From Stenotrophomonas tumulicola (GTDB lineage: Bacteria; Pseudomonadota; Gammaproteobacteria; Xanthomonadales; Xanthomonadaceae): a DNA stretch of 64,000 nucleotides. Positions 47,047 through 55,581 of the stretch are shown here, in pieces (positions within the stretch are counted from its first letter, which is position 1; each line of letters starts with the position of its first letter). Location: contig NZ_JACGXS010000001.1 in the NCBI RefSeq assembly GCF_014117215.1, positions 620,001 to 684,000 of the forward strand. Direction: 5' to 3'. A program made the position numbers and the translations under genes. The notes beneath the pieces are model-generated. The model worked only from the letters and a program-made list of their open reading frames with translations. It searched no databases and was not told the origin of the DNA.

Positions 47047-47500
47047 GTAGCGCCGGGCCATGCCCGGCGGATTGTCGGATAAGAGCGGGCCGCTGCGCTC
47101 GCCGAGCATGGCTCGGCGCTACGGGTGGTTCGGTGCTCGGGTAGCGCCGGGCCATGCCCGGCGGATTGCCGGCTAAGGGCGGACCGCTGCGCTCGCCGAG
47201 CATGGCTCGGCGCTACGGGTGGTTCGATGCTCGGGTGGCGCCGGGCCATGCCCGGCGGATTGTCGGCTAAGGATGGGCCGCTGCGCTCGCCGAGCATGGC
47301 TCGGCGCTACGGGTGGTTCGGTGCTCGGGTAGCGCCGGGCCATGCCCGGCGGATTGTCGGATAAGAGCGGGCCGCTGCGCTCGCCGAGCATGGCTCGGCG
47401 CTACGGGGGGTTCGGTGCTCGGGTAGCGCCGGGCCATGCCCGGCGGATTGTCGGCTAAGGGCGGGCCGCTGCGCTCGCCGAGCATGGCTCGGCGCTGCAG
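47047..47500. repeat. array of five 94-bp tandem units of paired SMAG/REP palindromes
   Basis: Units begin with GTAG (one GTGG) at 47047, 47141, 47235, 47329 and 47423, an exact 94-base period. Each unit holds two opposed palindromes: GTAGCGCCGGGCCATGCCCGGC, a linker GGATTGTCGG(A/C)TAAG..., then GCTCGCCGAGCATGGCTCGG with CGCTAC, and a second linker GGGTGGTTCGGTGCTCG. Units differ by only a few bases. Fills the whole interval between ppsR and the DUF1249 gene, which has no other content. Confidence 0.9.
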
Positions 47501-47518
47501 AACGTGTAGGATCAATCC

Positions 47519-48031
47519 ATGGCACGAGCACGTCCCCGCATCGAACGCATCCCACGGCTGAGCCGGCTGAGCTGGTTGATGGGGCTGTATGCGGAAAACC
47601 ACCGGCACCTGGTGCGACTGTTCGCCCCCGGCGACCTGGTGGTCGGCAGCTATGTGTCCTCGGTGGGCGATGGGCTGGACGTGCGCCTGGACGTTATTGC
47701 CTGCCATGCCTACACGGTGGAACTGCGCCTGACCTACGACCTGTGCGACCCGGTGACCGGGCAGCCGGATCCGTCGGCCTATATCCGCCTGTACCGCGAT
47801 GCGCGGCAGGCAGAGACCACCCATTGCTACGTGGGCCGCCGCTGGCAGGACGTGGTCGGCATGTATCCGCCGCCGGCTGAGCTGATCAGCCACCGCATGC
47901 GCATGAACACCTTCCTGGGCAAATGGCTGGAATACCTGGCCGAACGCGGTCATGGCGTGGCGACGCTGGTGCGCGACCCGCATGCGGCGGCGGCCATGAC
48001 TGCCGGACGGCGCCTGTCGCTGGTTCCCTGA
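47519..48031 (+). CDS. DUF1249 domain protein
   Basis: 170 residues of the DUF1249 (YqiB-like) family: RLSWLMGLYAENHRHLVRLF near the N-terminus, then ELRLTYDL (about 78), and YIRLYRDARQAE, with LISHRMRMNTFLGKWLEYLAE near the end. Function unknown; the family often neighbours nudix hydrolase or lpxD/cpdA-type genes. It starts directly after the REP array. Confidence 0.9.
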   Translation: MARARPRIERIPRLSRLSWLMGLYAENHRHLVRLFAPGDLVVGSYVSSVGDGLDVRLDVIACHAYTVELRLTYDLCDPVTGQPDPSAYIRLYRDARQAETTHCYVGRRWQDVVGMYPPPAELISHRMRMNTFLGKWLEYLAERGHGVATLVRDPHAAAAMTAGRRLSLVP

Positions 48032-48071
48032 TCGTCCATAATCGTCGGCTTCCCCACCGCTGGAACGCCGC

Positions 48072-48560
48072 ATGCCGTACACGCCGATCGTCGCCACCCT
48101 GGGCTATGTGCTTTCGCCGGATCGTCGCCAGGTGCTGATGATCCATCGCAACACGCGGCCGGGGGACCATCACCTGGGCAAGTACAACGGGCTGGGTGGC
48201 AAGCTGGATCCGGACGAGGACGTGGCGGCCGGCATGCGCCGGGAGATCCAGGAAGAGGCCGGGATCGACTGCACCTCGATGCAGTTGCGCGGCACCATCA
48301 GCTGGCCGGGTTTCGGCAAGCACGGCGAGGACTGGTTCGGTTTCGTGTTCGTGGTGGACGCGTTCGAAGGCACCCCGCATGCGGGCAACCATGAAGGCAC
48401 GCTGGAATGGGTGGACCGGGACAAGCTGGACGCGCTGCCGATGTGGGAAGGCGACCGCCATTTCCTGCCGCTGGTGTTCGACGCGGACCCGCGTCCGTTC
48501 CATGGCGTCATGCCTTATCGTGATGGACGTATGCAGTCGTGGAAGTACAGCCGCCTGTAA
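48072..48560 (+). CDS. NUDIX hydrolase, MutT/8-oxo-dGTPase-like
   Basis: 162 residues. The Nudix box GLGGKLDPDEDVAAGMRREIQEEAGI (residues ~42-67; G, REIQEE and the final G present) binds Mg2+ and the diphosphate. VLMIHRNTRPGDHHLGKYNG before it resembles the 8-oxo-dGTP diphosphatase subgroup (cf. MTH1/MutX). Start ATG 48072, 40 bases after DUF1249; likely co-transcribed. Substrate uncertain. Confidence 0.88.
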   Translation: MPYTPIVATLGYVLSPDRRQVLMIHRNTRPGDHHLGKYNGLGGKLDPDEDVAAGMRREIQEEAGIDCTSMQLRGTISWPGFGKHGEDWFGFVFVVDAFEGTPHAGNHEGTLEWVDRDKLDALPMWEGDRHFLPLVFDADPRPFHGVMPYRDGRMQSWKYSRL

Positions 48561-48573
48561 CGCGCCATGGCGG

Positions 48574-48593
48574 GTAGTGGCGGGCCATGCCCG
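48574..48593. repeat. SMAG/REP-like element
   Basis: GTAGTGGCGGGCCATGCCCG, shorter palindrome (CGGGC CAT GCCCG) with GTAG head. Just after the NUDIX gene. Confidence 0.7.
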
Positions 48594-48629
48594 TCAATCA
48601 GCCACGGCCAGGGCGCGTCGGTGCGTCAC

Positions 48630-48675
48630 TTGTCCACAGGGGGTGTGGATTGTTGGTGAGCAACTTTGTGGATAA
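48630..48675. promoter_or_regulatory. cluster of DnaA-box-like sequences upstream of pssA
   Basis: TTGTCCACA (48630-48638, one mismatch to TTATCCACA), TGTGGATTG (48644-48652, two mismatches, reverse) and TGTGGATAA (48667-48675, perfect match, reverse) within 46 bases, in the 290-base gap before pssA. The spacing and mixed orientation resemble DnaA-binding control sites. No dnaA or dnaN gene is near, so this is probably not oriC. Confidence 0.45.
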
Positions 48676-48850
48676 CCGCCATGCGGCCCCGAGGGCCAAG
48701 GCTGTCAAGATGGGTGGCCAAAAATTCACCACGAATGAAGATATGTGATGGCCGGATGAACGGGCCCCCGAGCGCAGCTGTCGCCCTGCTGTCTGTCGCC
48801 GTGATGCCCGCTCGCGTAACCTGTAACCCACCGTTGTCCCGTGAGTTTCC

Positions 48851-49465
48851 ATGAAACGACACTTCTCCATGCTGCGCGAGTTCCACCTGGCAGACTGGTT
48901 CACCCTGGCCAACGCGTTCTGCGGCACCGGTGCGGTGTTTGCCGCCATGCGGTTCCTGCAGGATGGGGCGCATGGCTATCTGCTGTTCGGCATGGCGCTG
49001 ATCCCGCTGGCTTTCATCTTCGATGCGCTGGACGGGCGCATCGCGCGCTGGCGCAAATCCAGTTCCACCCTGGGTCGCGAGCTGGATTCGTTGTCCGACG
49101 TGATTTCCTTCGGCGTGGCGCCGGCCGCGCTGGCCTATGCCTGTGGCATGCAGGGCGGCTGGGACTGGCTGGTGCTGAGTTACTTCGTCTGCTGCGGTGT
49201 GAGCCGCCTGGCGCGCTACAACGTTACCGCCGAGGCATTGGCCGAAGGCGAGGACAAGGTGCCGTATTTCGAGGGCACGCCCATTCCCAGCAGCCTGCTG
49301 CTGGTGATCGTGCTGGCCATTGCCGCCAGCACCGGCGGCATCGGCGCCGACCTGTGGCTGGGCCAGTGGCAGGTCGGTCCGTGGCAGTTGCATCCGCTGG
49401 TGTTGCTGTTCGCGTTGTCGGGGTCGCTGATGATCAGCAAGACCCTGCATGTCCCCAAACCTTGA
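48851..49465 (+). CDS. pssA: CDP-diacylglycerol-serine O-phosphatidyltransferase
   Basis: 204-residue integral membrane enzyme (CDP-alcohol phosphatidyltransferase) making phosphatidylserine for phosphatidylethanolamine synthesis. The signature DG(x)2AR(x)8G(x)3D(x)3D reads as DGRIARWRKSSSTLGRELDSLSD (about residues 60-82). About six hydrophobic segments. N-terminal part ADWFTLANAFCG is typical. Type II (Bacillus-like) PssA. A 290-base gap precedes it. Confidence 0.94.
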   Translation: MKRHFSMLREFHLADWFTLANAFCGTGAVFAAMRFLQDGAHGYLLFGMALIPLAFIFDALDGRIARWRKSSSTLGRELDSLSDVISFGVAPAALAYACGMQGGWDWLVLSYFVCCGVSRLARYNVTAEALAEGEDKVPYFEGTPIPSSLLLVIVLAIAASTGGIGADLWLGQWQVGPWQLHPLVLLFALSGSLMISKTLHVPKP

Positions 49466-49478
49466 TGCGGAAACAGGC

Positions 49479-50561
49479 ATGAGCGAGCACGGCAGCGACA
49501 ACGACAAGGGCTTCGAGGACCTGGCGCGGCAGTATTACAGCGCTTGGGGCGATGCATTGCGCCACGCGGGAAGCACCGGCGTGGGCGGTGGCGGCAACGA
49601 CCCGGGAGACTGGAAGCAGGTGCTGGACTGGTGGGCGCAGTTGCTGCCCGAGCGTGGCCCCGGCCCCGCCGATGATGCCCTGCATCGTTTCCGCCAGCAG
49701 GCCGGCGGCTGGTACGGCACCATGCAGCAGGTCGCGGCGCGCTTTGCCGGTCGCGATGCCAGCAGTGCCGATGTCGCCCAGGCCTGGCGCGAAGCGGTGA
49801 TGGGGCAGGGCAAGGACGAGGGGCTGCTGCACTGGATGTTGCAGGGCGCGCGCGGCAGCACCGGCGTGGAGGGTGGCCTGGACGATATCGTCGGCATGCT
49901 GGAGCAATGGCAGGAGCGCCTGGCGCCGTGGTTGCAGGGGCCGGCATTCGGTCCGGGACGCGAGCACCAGGCACGCTGGCAGAAGCTGCTGCAGGCGCAG
50001 CAGGAGTTCCAGGCGCACTCCAATGCGTATGTCGAGCAGATCCGGCAGGCGCTGGACGATGCTTTCGCGTTGTTCGAAAAACGGCTGGGTGAGCACGAAA
50101 CGCCGGGCAGCCAGCTGACCAGTGCGCGGGCGATGTTCGACCTGTGGATCGAGGTGGCCGAAGAGGCCTATGCCAAGGTCGCGCTGTCCGATGCGTTCCA
50201 GCAGGTCTATGCCTCGCTGGGCAATGCGCAGATGCGCCTGCGGTCGGCCGTGCAGCGCGAAGTGGAGCAGATCAGCGAGCGGGTGGGGCTGCCCACGCGC
50301 ACCGAGATGGATGCGGCGCACCAGCGCATCGCGGAGCTGGAGCGGCAGCTCCGGCGCCTGCAGGCCACGGTCGAACAGTTGAGCGGGACCGCGCAGGACG
50401 ACCCTTGGGCACAGGCGGCGCAACCGGCGACGGCCAAGGTCGCCAAGGCGGCACCCCGGGCCCGCAAGCGTGCTGCGCCCGCACCGTCCCCGGCGCCCGG
50501 CCCGCGCAGGGCCGCAGCCGCGAAGAAGAGCCCACCCAAGCCACGGAAACCACGCACATGA
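49479..50561 (+). CDS. phaE: PHA synthase subunit PhaE
   Basis: 360 residues from ATG 49479; another ATG at 49449 would overlap pssA. Class III polyhydroxyalkanoate synthase accessory subunit: long helical body with DDALHRFRQQAGGWY, AMFDLWIEVAEEAYAKVALSDAF (about 210-232) and GLPTRTEMDAAHQRIAELERQLRRL coiled coil (about 280-310), then an Ala/Pro/Lys-rich tail (about 330-360) that may bind granules or nucleic acid. It overlaps phaC by ATGA. Confidence 0.9.
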   Translation: MSEHGSDNDKGFEDLARQYYSAWGDALRHAGSTGVGGGGNDPGDWKQVLDWWAQLLPERGPGPADDALHRFRQQAGGWYGTMQQVAARFAGRDASSADVAQAWREAVMGQGKDEGLLHWMLQGARGSTGVEGGLDDIVGMLEQWQERLAPWLQGPAFGPGREHQARWQKLLQAQQEFQAHSNAYVEQIRQALDDAFALFEKRLGEHETPGSQLTSARAMFDLWIEVAEEAYAKVALSDAFQQVYASLGNAQMRLRSAVQREVEQISERVGLPTRTEMDAAHQRIAELERQLRRLQATVEQLSGTAQDDPWAQAAQPATAKVAKAAPRARKRAAPAPSPAPGPRRAAAAKKSPPKPRKPRT

Positions 50562-51628
50562 AAGGCCCGTTGGGCTTCAACGCCGATGACCTGATGCAGG
50601 AGACCCTGGCCATGCAGCGCAAGCTGATGGAAGGCCTGCAACTGCTGCCATCGGTGGACGACGTGGATTACGGCGCGACCGCCCGCGAAGAGATATGGCG
50701 CGACGGCAAGGTGGCGCTGTACCGCTTCGTCGGCACCGAGGCGCCCACCCGGAAGCGCCCGCTGCTGATCGTCTATGCGCTGGTCAACCGTCCCTACATG
50801 GTCGACCTGCAGGCTGATCGTTCGCTGGTGCAGAAACTGCTGGCGCTGGGCCATGACGTATACGTGCTGGACTGGGGCTACCCGGACCGATCCGCGCGTT
50901 ACCTGACGCTGGAAGACTACCTGCTGCGCTTCATCGACGGTGCGGTGGACGCCCTGGCCCGCCGCAGTGGCGGCCCGGTGGACATGCTCGGCATCTGCCA
51001 GGGCGGCGTATTCGCGCTGTGTTACGCCGCGCTGCGCCAACGCAAGCTGGCCAACCTGGTGACCATGGTCACCCCGGTCGATTTCCATACGCCCGACAAC
51101 ATGCTCTCGCACTGGGCGCGGCACGTGGACGTGGACCTGCTGGTGGACACGCTGGGGAACATCCCGGCCGATCTGATGAACGCCAGCTACCTGATGCTCA
51201 AGCCGTTCCGGCTCAATGTGCAGAAGTACGTGGGGCTGCTGGACATCCTCGACGACAAGGCCGCGCTGGAGGATTTCCTGCGCATGGAGAAGTGGATCTT
51301 CGATTCCCCGGACCTGGCGGGCGAGGCGTTCCGCGACTTCATCAAGCAGTTCTACCAGGCCAACGGATTGATCGAAGGCGGGGTGCGGATCGGCGCGGAA
51401 ACGGTCGACCTGGCCAAGGTGACGCTGCCGGTGCTGAACATCTACGCCGAGCAGGACCACCTGGTGCCGCCGGATGCATCGCGCGCGATGCGTGGCCGGC
51501 TGGGCTCCACCGATTACACCGAATCCAGCTTCCGCGGCGGGCATATCGGGATATATGTTTCCGGCAGGGCCCAGCGCGAGGTGCCTGCGACCATCCATGG
51601 GTGGCTGCTGGCGCGCGAGGCCACCTGA
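50558..51628 (+). CDS. phaC: class III PHA synthase subunit PhaC
   Basis: 356-residue alpha/beta-hydrolase that polymerises hydroxyacyl-CoA into polyhydroxyalkanoate. Catalytic Cys147 in the lipase-like box GICQGG, with Asp in YAEQDHLVPP (about 302) and His in RGGHIGIYVSG (about 330). Length and the phaE partner show class III. Start overlaps the phaE stop. Indicates carbon storage as PHA granules, if precursor enzymes exist elsewhere. Confidence 0.95.
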   Translation: MKGPLGFNADDLMQETLAMQRKLMEGLQLLPSVDDVDYGATAREEIWRDGKVALYRFVGTEAPTRKRPLLIVYALVNRPYMVDLQADRSLVQKLLALGHDVYVLDWGYPDRSARYLTLEDYLLRFIDGAVDALARRSGGPVDMLGICQGGVFALCYAALRQRKLANLVTMVTPVDFHTPDNMLSHWARHVDVDLLVDTLGNIPADLMNASYLMLKPFRLNVQKYVGLLDILDDKAALEDFLRMEKWIFDSPDLAGEAFRDFIKQFYQANGLIEGGVRIGAETVDLAKVTLPVLNIYAEQDHLVPPDASRAMRGRLGSTDYTESSFRGGHIGIYVSGRAQREVPATIHGWLLAREAT

Positions 51629-51678
51629 CGTAGACAGCACTGCGGTTACAGTCGGTGCACTTGAACCGGAGCCTGCCC

Positions 51679-51885
51679 ATGAACACCGCCACGCCCCGTA
51701 CCCTGTCGCGTTCACTGAACGACCGCATGATTGCCGGTGTCATGGGCGGCATTGCCCACCGCTTCGGCTGGAGCGCCACGCTGCTGCGCATCCTGTTCGT
51801 GATCATTTCGATCGCTTCGGCCGCCTTTCCCGGCATCCTGGTCTACCTGATCCTGTGGCTGCTGATTCCCAACGAAGCCGATTGA
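51679..51885 (+). CDS. PspC domain membrane protein
   Basis: 68 residues: a PspC domain (RSLNDRMIAGVMGGIAHRFGW) and one long hydrophobic segment (about 35-60) with LIPNEAD end. PspC proteins sense or respond to membrane stress. It starts at ATG 51679; no other Psp gene is near. Its stop overlaps the next frame (TTGA). Confidence 0.85.
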   Translation: MNTATPRTLSRSLNDRMIAGVMGGIAHRFGWSATLLRILFVIISIASAAFPGILVYLILWLLIPNEAD

Positions 51886-52325
51886 GCCGGTCCCCGCCAT
51901 GGCTGCGCCTGCTGCAGGTGCTGGGCGCCCTGTGGACCGCACCCAATACGCTGATCGGCCTGGCCGGTGGCGCGGTGGGCATGCTGGCCGGGGCACGCCC
52001 GCGCTGGAGCGCGCGTGACTGCGCCGTGGTGTTCGATCACTGGCCGTGGGGGCCGGGCGGGGCCATCACGCTGGGCAACGTCATCCTGCACACCGGTGCG
52101 GACCTGGGCATTGCCTGCCGCACCTATGCACACCAGGCAGGCCGCTGCGTGGAGCCGATGATCCGCCTGGACGACCACGAGCGCGCACATGTTTACCAGT
52201 ACCTGGTGCTGGGGCCGCTGTACCTGCCGGTCTACCTGCTGTGCGGCGGCGTCAGCGTGCGCAATCCGTTCGAACGGGCGGCGGATCATTACGCGCGGCA
52301 TGGCCACGGCTGGTGGCCCCGCTAG
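51882..52325 (+). CDS. conserved hypothetical with HExxH motif
   Basis: 147 residues. The only in-frame start near the 5' end is TTG 51882, overlapping the pspC stop (TTGA); the frame stays open upstream inside phaC. Two N-terminal hydrophobic stretches are followed by DHWPWGPGGAITLGNVIL and, near residue 100, DDHERAHVYQYLVLGPLYLP, which contains HExxH (HERAH). Similar HERxHVxQY proteins are common in Proteobacteria without an assigned function. A zinc-protease role is possible but unproven. Confidence 0.65.
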   Translation: MSRSPPWLRLLQVLGALWTAPNTLIGLAGGAVGMLAGARPRWSARDCAVVFDHWPWGPGGAITLGNVILHTGADLGIACRTYAHQAGRCVEPMIRLDDHERAHVYQYLVLGPLYLPVYLLCGGVSVRNPFERAADHYARHGHGWWPR

Positions 52326-52537
52326 CCGGCATCGACGACCGTTACGTTACTGTCCCGTTAAAAACACGTAAGCATTTCGCTGGAAACGGCCGTCATTTCC
52401 ATGCAACGGGTCGTCATTACCCTTGGTGACAAGCCAGTCAGCCAGGACGCGCTATGCTGGCCCAAGGTGGTGGTGATGGCAGTACTGCAGCCGCCTCCTG
52501 ATAGCAATGCAGTACGTAACGTAGAGGAAGACATCAC

Positions 52538-52753
52538 ATGGCAATTGTTCTTTATGTCGGTGGTAGCAAGGACGGCGACAAGGGCGTGATGCCCTATGGC
52601 TTCAGCAAATCCCGCGCCGATACCGCGCTGGGGCCGGAGATCTACACGGAGCGGTTCATGGAACTGCAGGGCGTGGGCAAGGTCAGGTTGATGGCGCTGG
52701 AAGGGCTGCGCGACGACATCGTCATGCAGCAAGCCGCCCGCCACTACCGCTGA
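52538..52753 (+). CDS. 71-aa hypothetical protein
   Basis: 71 residues, beginning with [18 protein letters not shown], so probably cytoplasmic with a short beta strand first. GAGGAAG lies 9 bases upstream and supports translation. A 212-base leader (52326-52537) precedes it, holding its promoter presumably, but I see no firm -10/-35. No family recognised. Confidence 0.65.
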   Translation: MAIVLYVGGSKDGDKGVMPYGFSKSRADTALGPEIYTERFMELQGVGKVRLMALEGLRDDIVMQQAARHYR

Positions 52754-52812
52754 TCATCAGCAGGGGCCCGGACACGCCGCCAACGCGTGTCCTGGCCATG
52801 GGCCTGCCGCAT

Positions 52813-52834
52813 GTAGTGCCGGGCCACGCCCGGC
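52813..52834. repeat. SMAG/REP palindrome
   Basis: GTAGTGCCGGGCCACGCCCGGC in the 223-base gap before tex. Variant of the same family, with CAC instead of CAT in the loop. Confidence 0.8.
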
Positions 52835-52976
52835 GACGGATCCCCAGCCCATTGCAAGGATGCCGTCGCCGGCAGGATTCCTGCCTCTGTTTCCAGCCCG
52901 CTTGTCAACGCCTTCCCGCGCCCGCCATGCCGGGCCAGAATGGGGTCTTTCCGCAACGCGGCCCCGGCCGGAAGCA

Positions 52977-55352
52977 ATGTCAGACATCAAGCTTGCCCAG
53001 CAGATCGCCCAGACCATCGCCGACGAGATCGGTGCCCAGGCCGCCCAGGCGCGTGCCGCCATCGCCCTGCTGGATGAAGGCGCCAGCGTTCCTTTCATCG
53101 CGCGCTACCGAAAGGAAGTTACCGGGGGGCTGGACGATACCCAGCTGCGCAACCTGGAAACCCGCCTGACCTACCTGCGCGAACTGGAAGATCGCCGTGC
53201 CGCGGTGCTGGCCAGCATCGACGAACAGGGCAAGCTCAGCGACGAACTGCGCAATGACATCCTCGCCGCCGACACCAAGAGCCGGCTGGAAGACCTGTAC
53301 CTGCCCTACAAGCCCAAGCGCCGCACGCGTGCGCAGATTGCCCGCGAGGCGGGGCTGGAGCCGCTGGCCGATGGCCTGCTGGCTGATCCGATGCTGGATC
53401 CGCAGGTGTTCGCTGCCGGTTTCGTCGATGCCGGCAAGGGCGTGGCCGATGCCAAGGCCGCACTGGAAGGTGCGCGCGCGATAGTGATGGAACGCTGGGG
53501 CGAAGACGCGGCGCTGGTGGGCGAACTGCGTGCATGGCTGTCGACCACCGGCGTGATCCGTGCACGCGTGGCCGAGGGCAAGGAAAACGAAGGCGCCAAG
53601 TACCGCGATTATTTCGAGCATGCCGAACCGCTGGCGAAGATTCCCTCGCACCGGTTGCTGGCATTGTTCCGCGCGCGGCGCGAAGAGATCCTGTACCTGG
53701 AACTGGACCCGGGCACGGATGCCGAGGCTGGCCACCAGTATGCCGAAGGGCGCGTGGCCTACCGCGCCGGCATTGCCGACCAGGGCCGCCCGGCCGACCG
53801 CTGGCTGCTGGATGCCTGCCGCCTGGCGTGGCGTGCAAAGCTGCACATGCACCTGCTGCTGGACCTGTTCAACCAGGCCCGCGAAAAGGCCGAGGCCGAG
53901 GCGATCACGGTGTTCGGCGACAACCTGAAGGACCTGCTGCTGGCCGCGCCGGCCGGCCCGAAGACGGTGCTTGGCCTGGACCCCGGCATCCGTACCGGTT
54001 GCAAGGTGGCGGTGGTCGATGCCACCGGCAAGCTGGTGGCCACCGACACCATCTATCCGCACGAGCCACGCAGGCAGTGGGAACAGTCGCTGCAGGCACT
54101 CAAGCACCTGTGCAGCAAGCACGACGTGGAACTGATCGCGATCGGCAACGGTACCGCCAGCCGGGAGACCGACAAGCTGGCCGGTGAGGTGATCTCGGCC
54201 TGCGGCAATCCGAAACTGCAGAAGGTGGTGGTCAGCGAGGCCGGTGCATCGGTGTATTCGGCATCAGAGTTCGCGGCCAGGGAATTCCCGGACCTGGACG
54301 TGTCGATCCGCGGCGCGGTGTCCATCGCGCGTCGCCTGCAGGATCCGCTGGCGGAACTGGTGAAGATCGAACCCAAGGCGATCGGCGTGGGCCAGTACCA
54401 GCACGACGTGGACCAGTATCGGCTGGCGCGTGCGCTGGAGGCCCGCGTGGAGGACTGCGTCAACGCGGTCGGGGTGCACGTCAACACGGCGTCGGCCGCA
54501 CTGCTGTCGCGGGTGTCCGGCCTGTCGTCCACCGTCGCCGAGAACATCGTGCGCCACCGCGACGAAAACGGGCCGTTCAAGCGCCGCAAGGACCTGCTGA
54601 AAGTGGCGCGGCTGGGCGACAAGACTTTCGAACAATGTGCGGGCTTCCTGCGCATTGCCGACGGCGACCAGCCGCTGGATGCCTCCGCCGTGCACCCGGA
54701 GGCCTATCCGGTGGTGGAACGGATCGTGGCCGCCAGCGCCCGCCCGATCAAGGCGTTGATCGGCGATGGCAGCTTCCTGCGCGCGTTGAAGGCCGAACAG
54801 TTCACCGACGAGAAGTTCGGCGTGCCGACCGTGCGCGATATCCTCAAGGAGCTTGAGAAACCCGGCCGCGATCCACGCCCGGACTTCAAGGCGGCGCGCT
54901 TCGCCGATGGCGTGGAAGACATCAAGGACCTGCGCGAAGGCATGGTGCTGGAAGGGGTGGTCAGCAACGTGGCCGCATTCGGCGCCTTCGTCGATATCGG
55001 CGTGCACCAGGACGGGCTGGTGCATATCTCGGCGCTGTCGGACACCTTCGTCAAGGACCCGCGCGACGTGGTCAAGGCTGGCGATATCGTCAAGGTGAAG
55101 GTGCTGGAGGTGGACGTGGCGCGCAAGCGCATCGCACTGACCCGGCGCCTGGACGACACGCCCGGACAGGCAACCAGCAGGGCGGGCGCGCGTGACGAGC
55201 GTGGCGCAGGCCATGCCGGGCGCCGCGAGGGCGGTGGCGGGCGCGGCCAGGCGCGGGGTAACGGGGGCGCGGGCGGCAATCGTCCCGGCCAGTCCGCGGC
55301 GCCGGCCAACAACGCGCTGGCCGACGCATTCGCCCGCGCCAAACGCGGCTGA
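52977..55352 (+). CDS. tex: transcription accessory protein Tex
   Basis: 791 residues. RNA-binding, highly conserved protein linked to transcription and toxin expression. N-terminal Tex domain ([17 protein letters not shown], about 36-52), YqgF-like RNase H fold ([19 protein letters not shown], about 325-345), helix-hairpin-helix ([19 protein letters not shown], about 518-536) and an S1 domain ([21 protein letters not shown], about 654-674). The C-terminal 70 residues are low-complexity Gly/Arg/Ala. Start MSDIKLAQ at 52977. Confidence 0.96.
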   Translation: MSDIKLAQQIAQTIADEIGAQAAQARAAIALLDEGASVPFIARYRKEVTGGLDDTQLRNLETRLTYLRELEDRRAAVLASIDEQGKLSDELRNDILAADTKSRLEDLYLPYKPKRRTRAQIAREAGLEPLADGLLADPMLDPQVFAAGFVDAGKGVADAKAALEGARAIVMERWGEDAALVGELRAWLSTTGVIRARVAEGKENEGAKYRDYFEHAEPLAKIPSHRLLALFRARREEILYLELDPGTDAEAGHQYAEGRVAYRAGIADQGRPADRWLLDACRLAWRAKLHMHLLLDLFNQAREKAEAEAITVFGDNLKDLLLAAPAGPKTVLGLDPGIRTGCKVAVVDATGKLVATDTIYPHEPRRQWEQSLQALKHLCSKHDVELIAIGNGTASRETDKLAGEVISACGNPKLQKVVVSEAGASVYSASEFAAREFPDLDVSIRGAVSIARRLQDPLAELVKIEPKAIGVGQYQHDVDQYRLARALEARVEDCVNAVGVHVNTASAALLSRVSGLSSTVAENIVRHRDENGPFKRRKDLLKVARLGDKTFEQCAGFLRIADGDQPLDASAVHPEAYPVVERIVAASARPIKALIGDGSFLRALKAEQFTDEKFGVPTVRDILKELEKPGRDPRPDFKAARFADGVEDIKDLREGMVLEGVVSNVAAFGAFVDIGVHQDGLVHISALSDTFVKDPRDVVKAGDIVKVKVLEVDVARKRIALTRRLDDTPGQATSRAGARDERGAGHAGRREGGGGRGQARGNGGAGGNRPGQSAAPANNALADAFARAKRG

Positions 55353-55364
55353 GCCAAGCGCAGC

Positions 55365-55388
55365 GGGCCGGTCCATCGTGACCGGCCC
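55365..55388 (+). terminator. hairpin after tex
   Basis: GGGCCGGTC - CATCGT - GACCGGCCC, a perfect 9-base stem 12 bases past the tex stop, without T-run. May end or stabilise the tex transcript. Confidence 0.45.
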
Positions 55389-55581
55389 TGCCTCGCACGC
55401 CGGAAACGGGCGGGGGGCTTACGCAATGGGCCGGTATTGCGCACACTTCGATGCGAATGGGCCCTGCCGGGTCCGGACCAGAAGCCGGGGGGGCCATGAC
55501 GGTCAATGCTGCAGGCGTGGCAATCGGAGCATGTCGCAAGCCGATGGCAGGCGTATGCCATGCCGCAGGTGGGCGTCGGCG

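Noticed and set aside
47047-47500. CRISPR-like regular array
   Set aside because: Both the 'repeats' and the 'spacers' are nearly identical in all five units and consist of REP palindromes; no cas genes are present.
48630-48675. Replication origin
   Set aside because: DnaA-box-like sites are few, there is no AT-rich unwinding stretch, and no dnaA/dnaN/gidA genes lie near.
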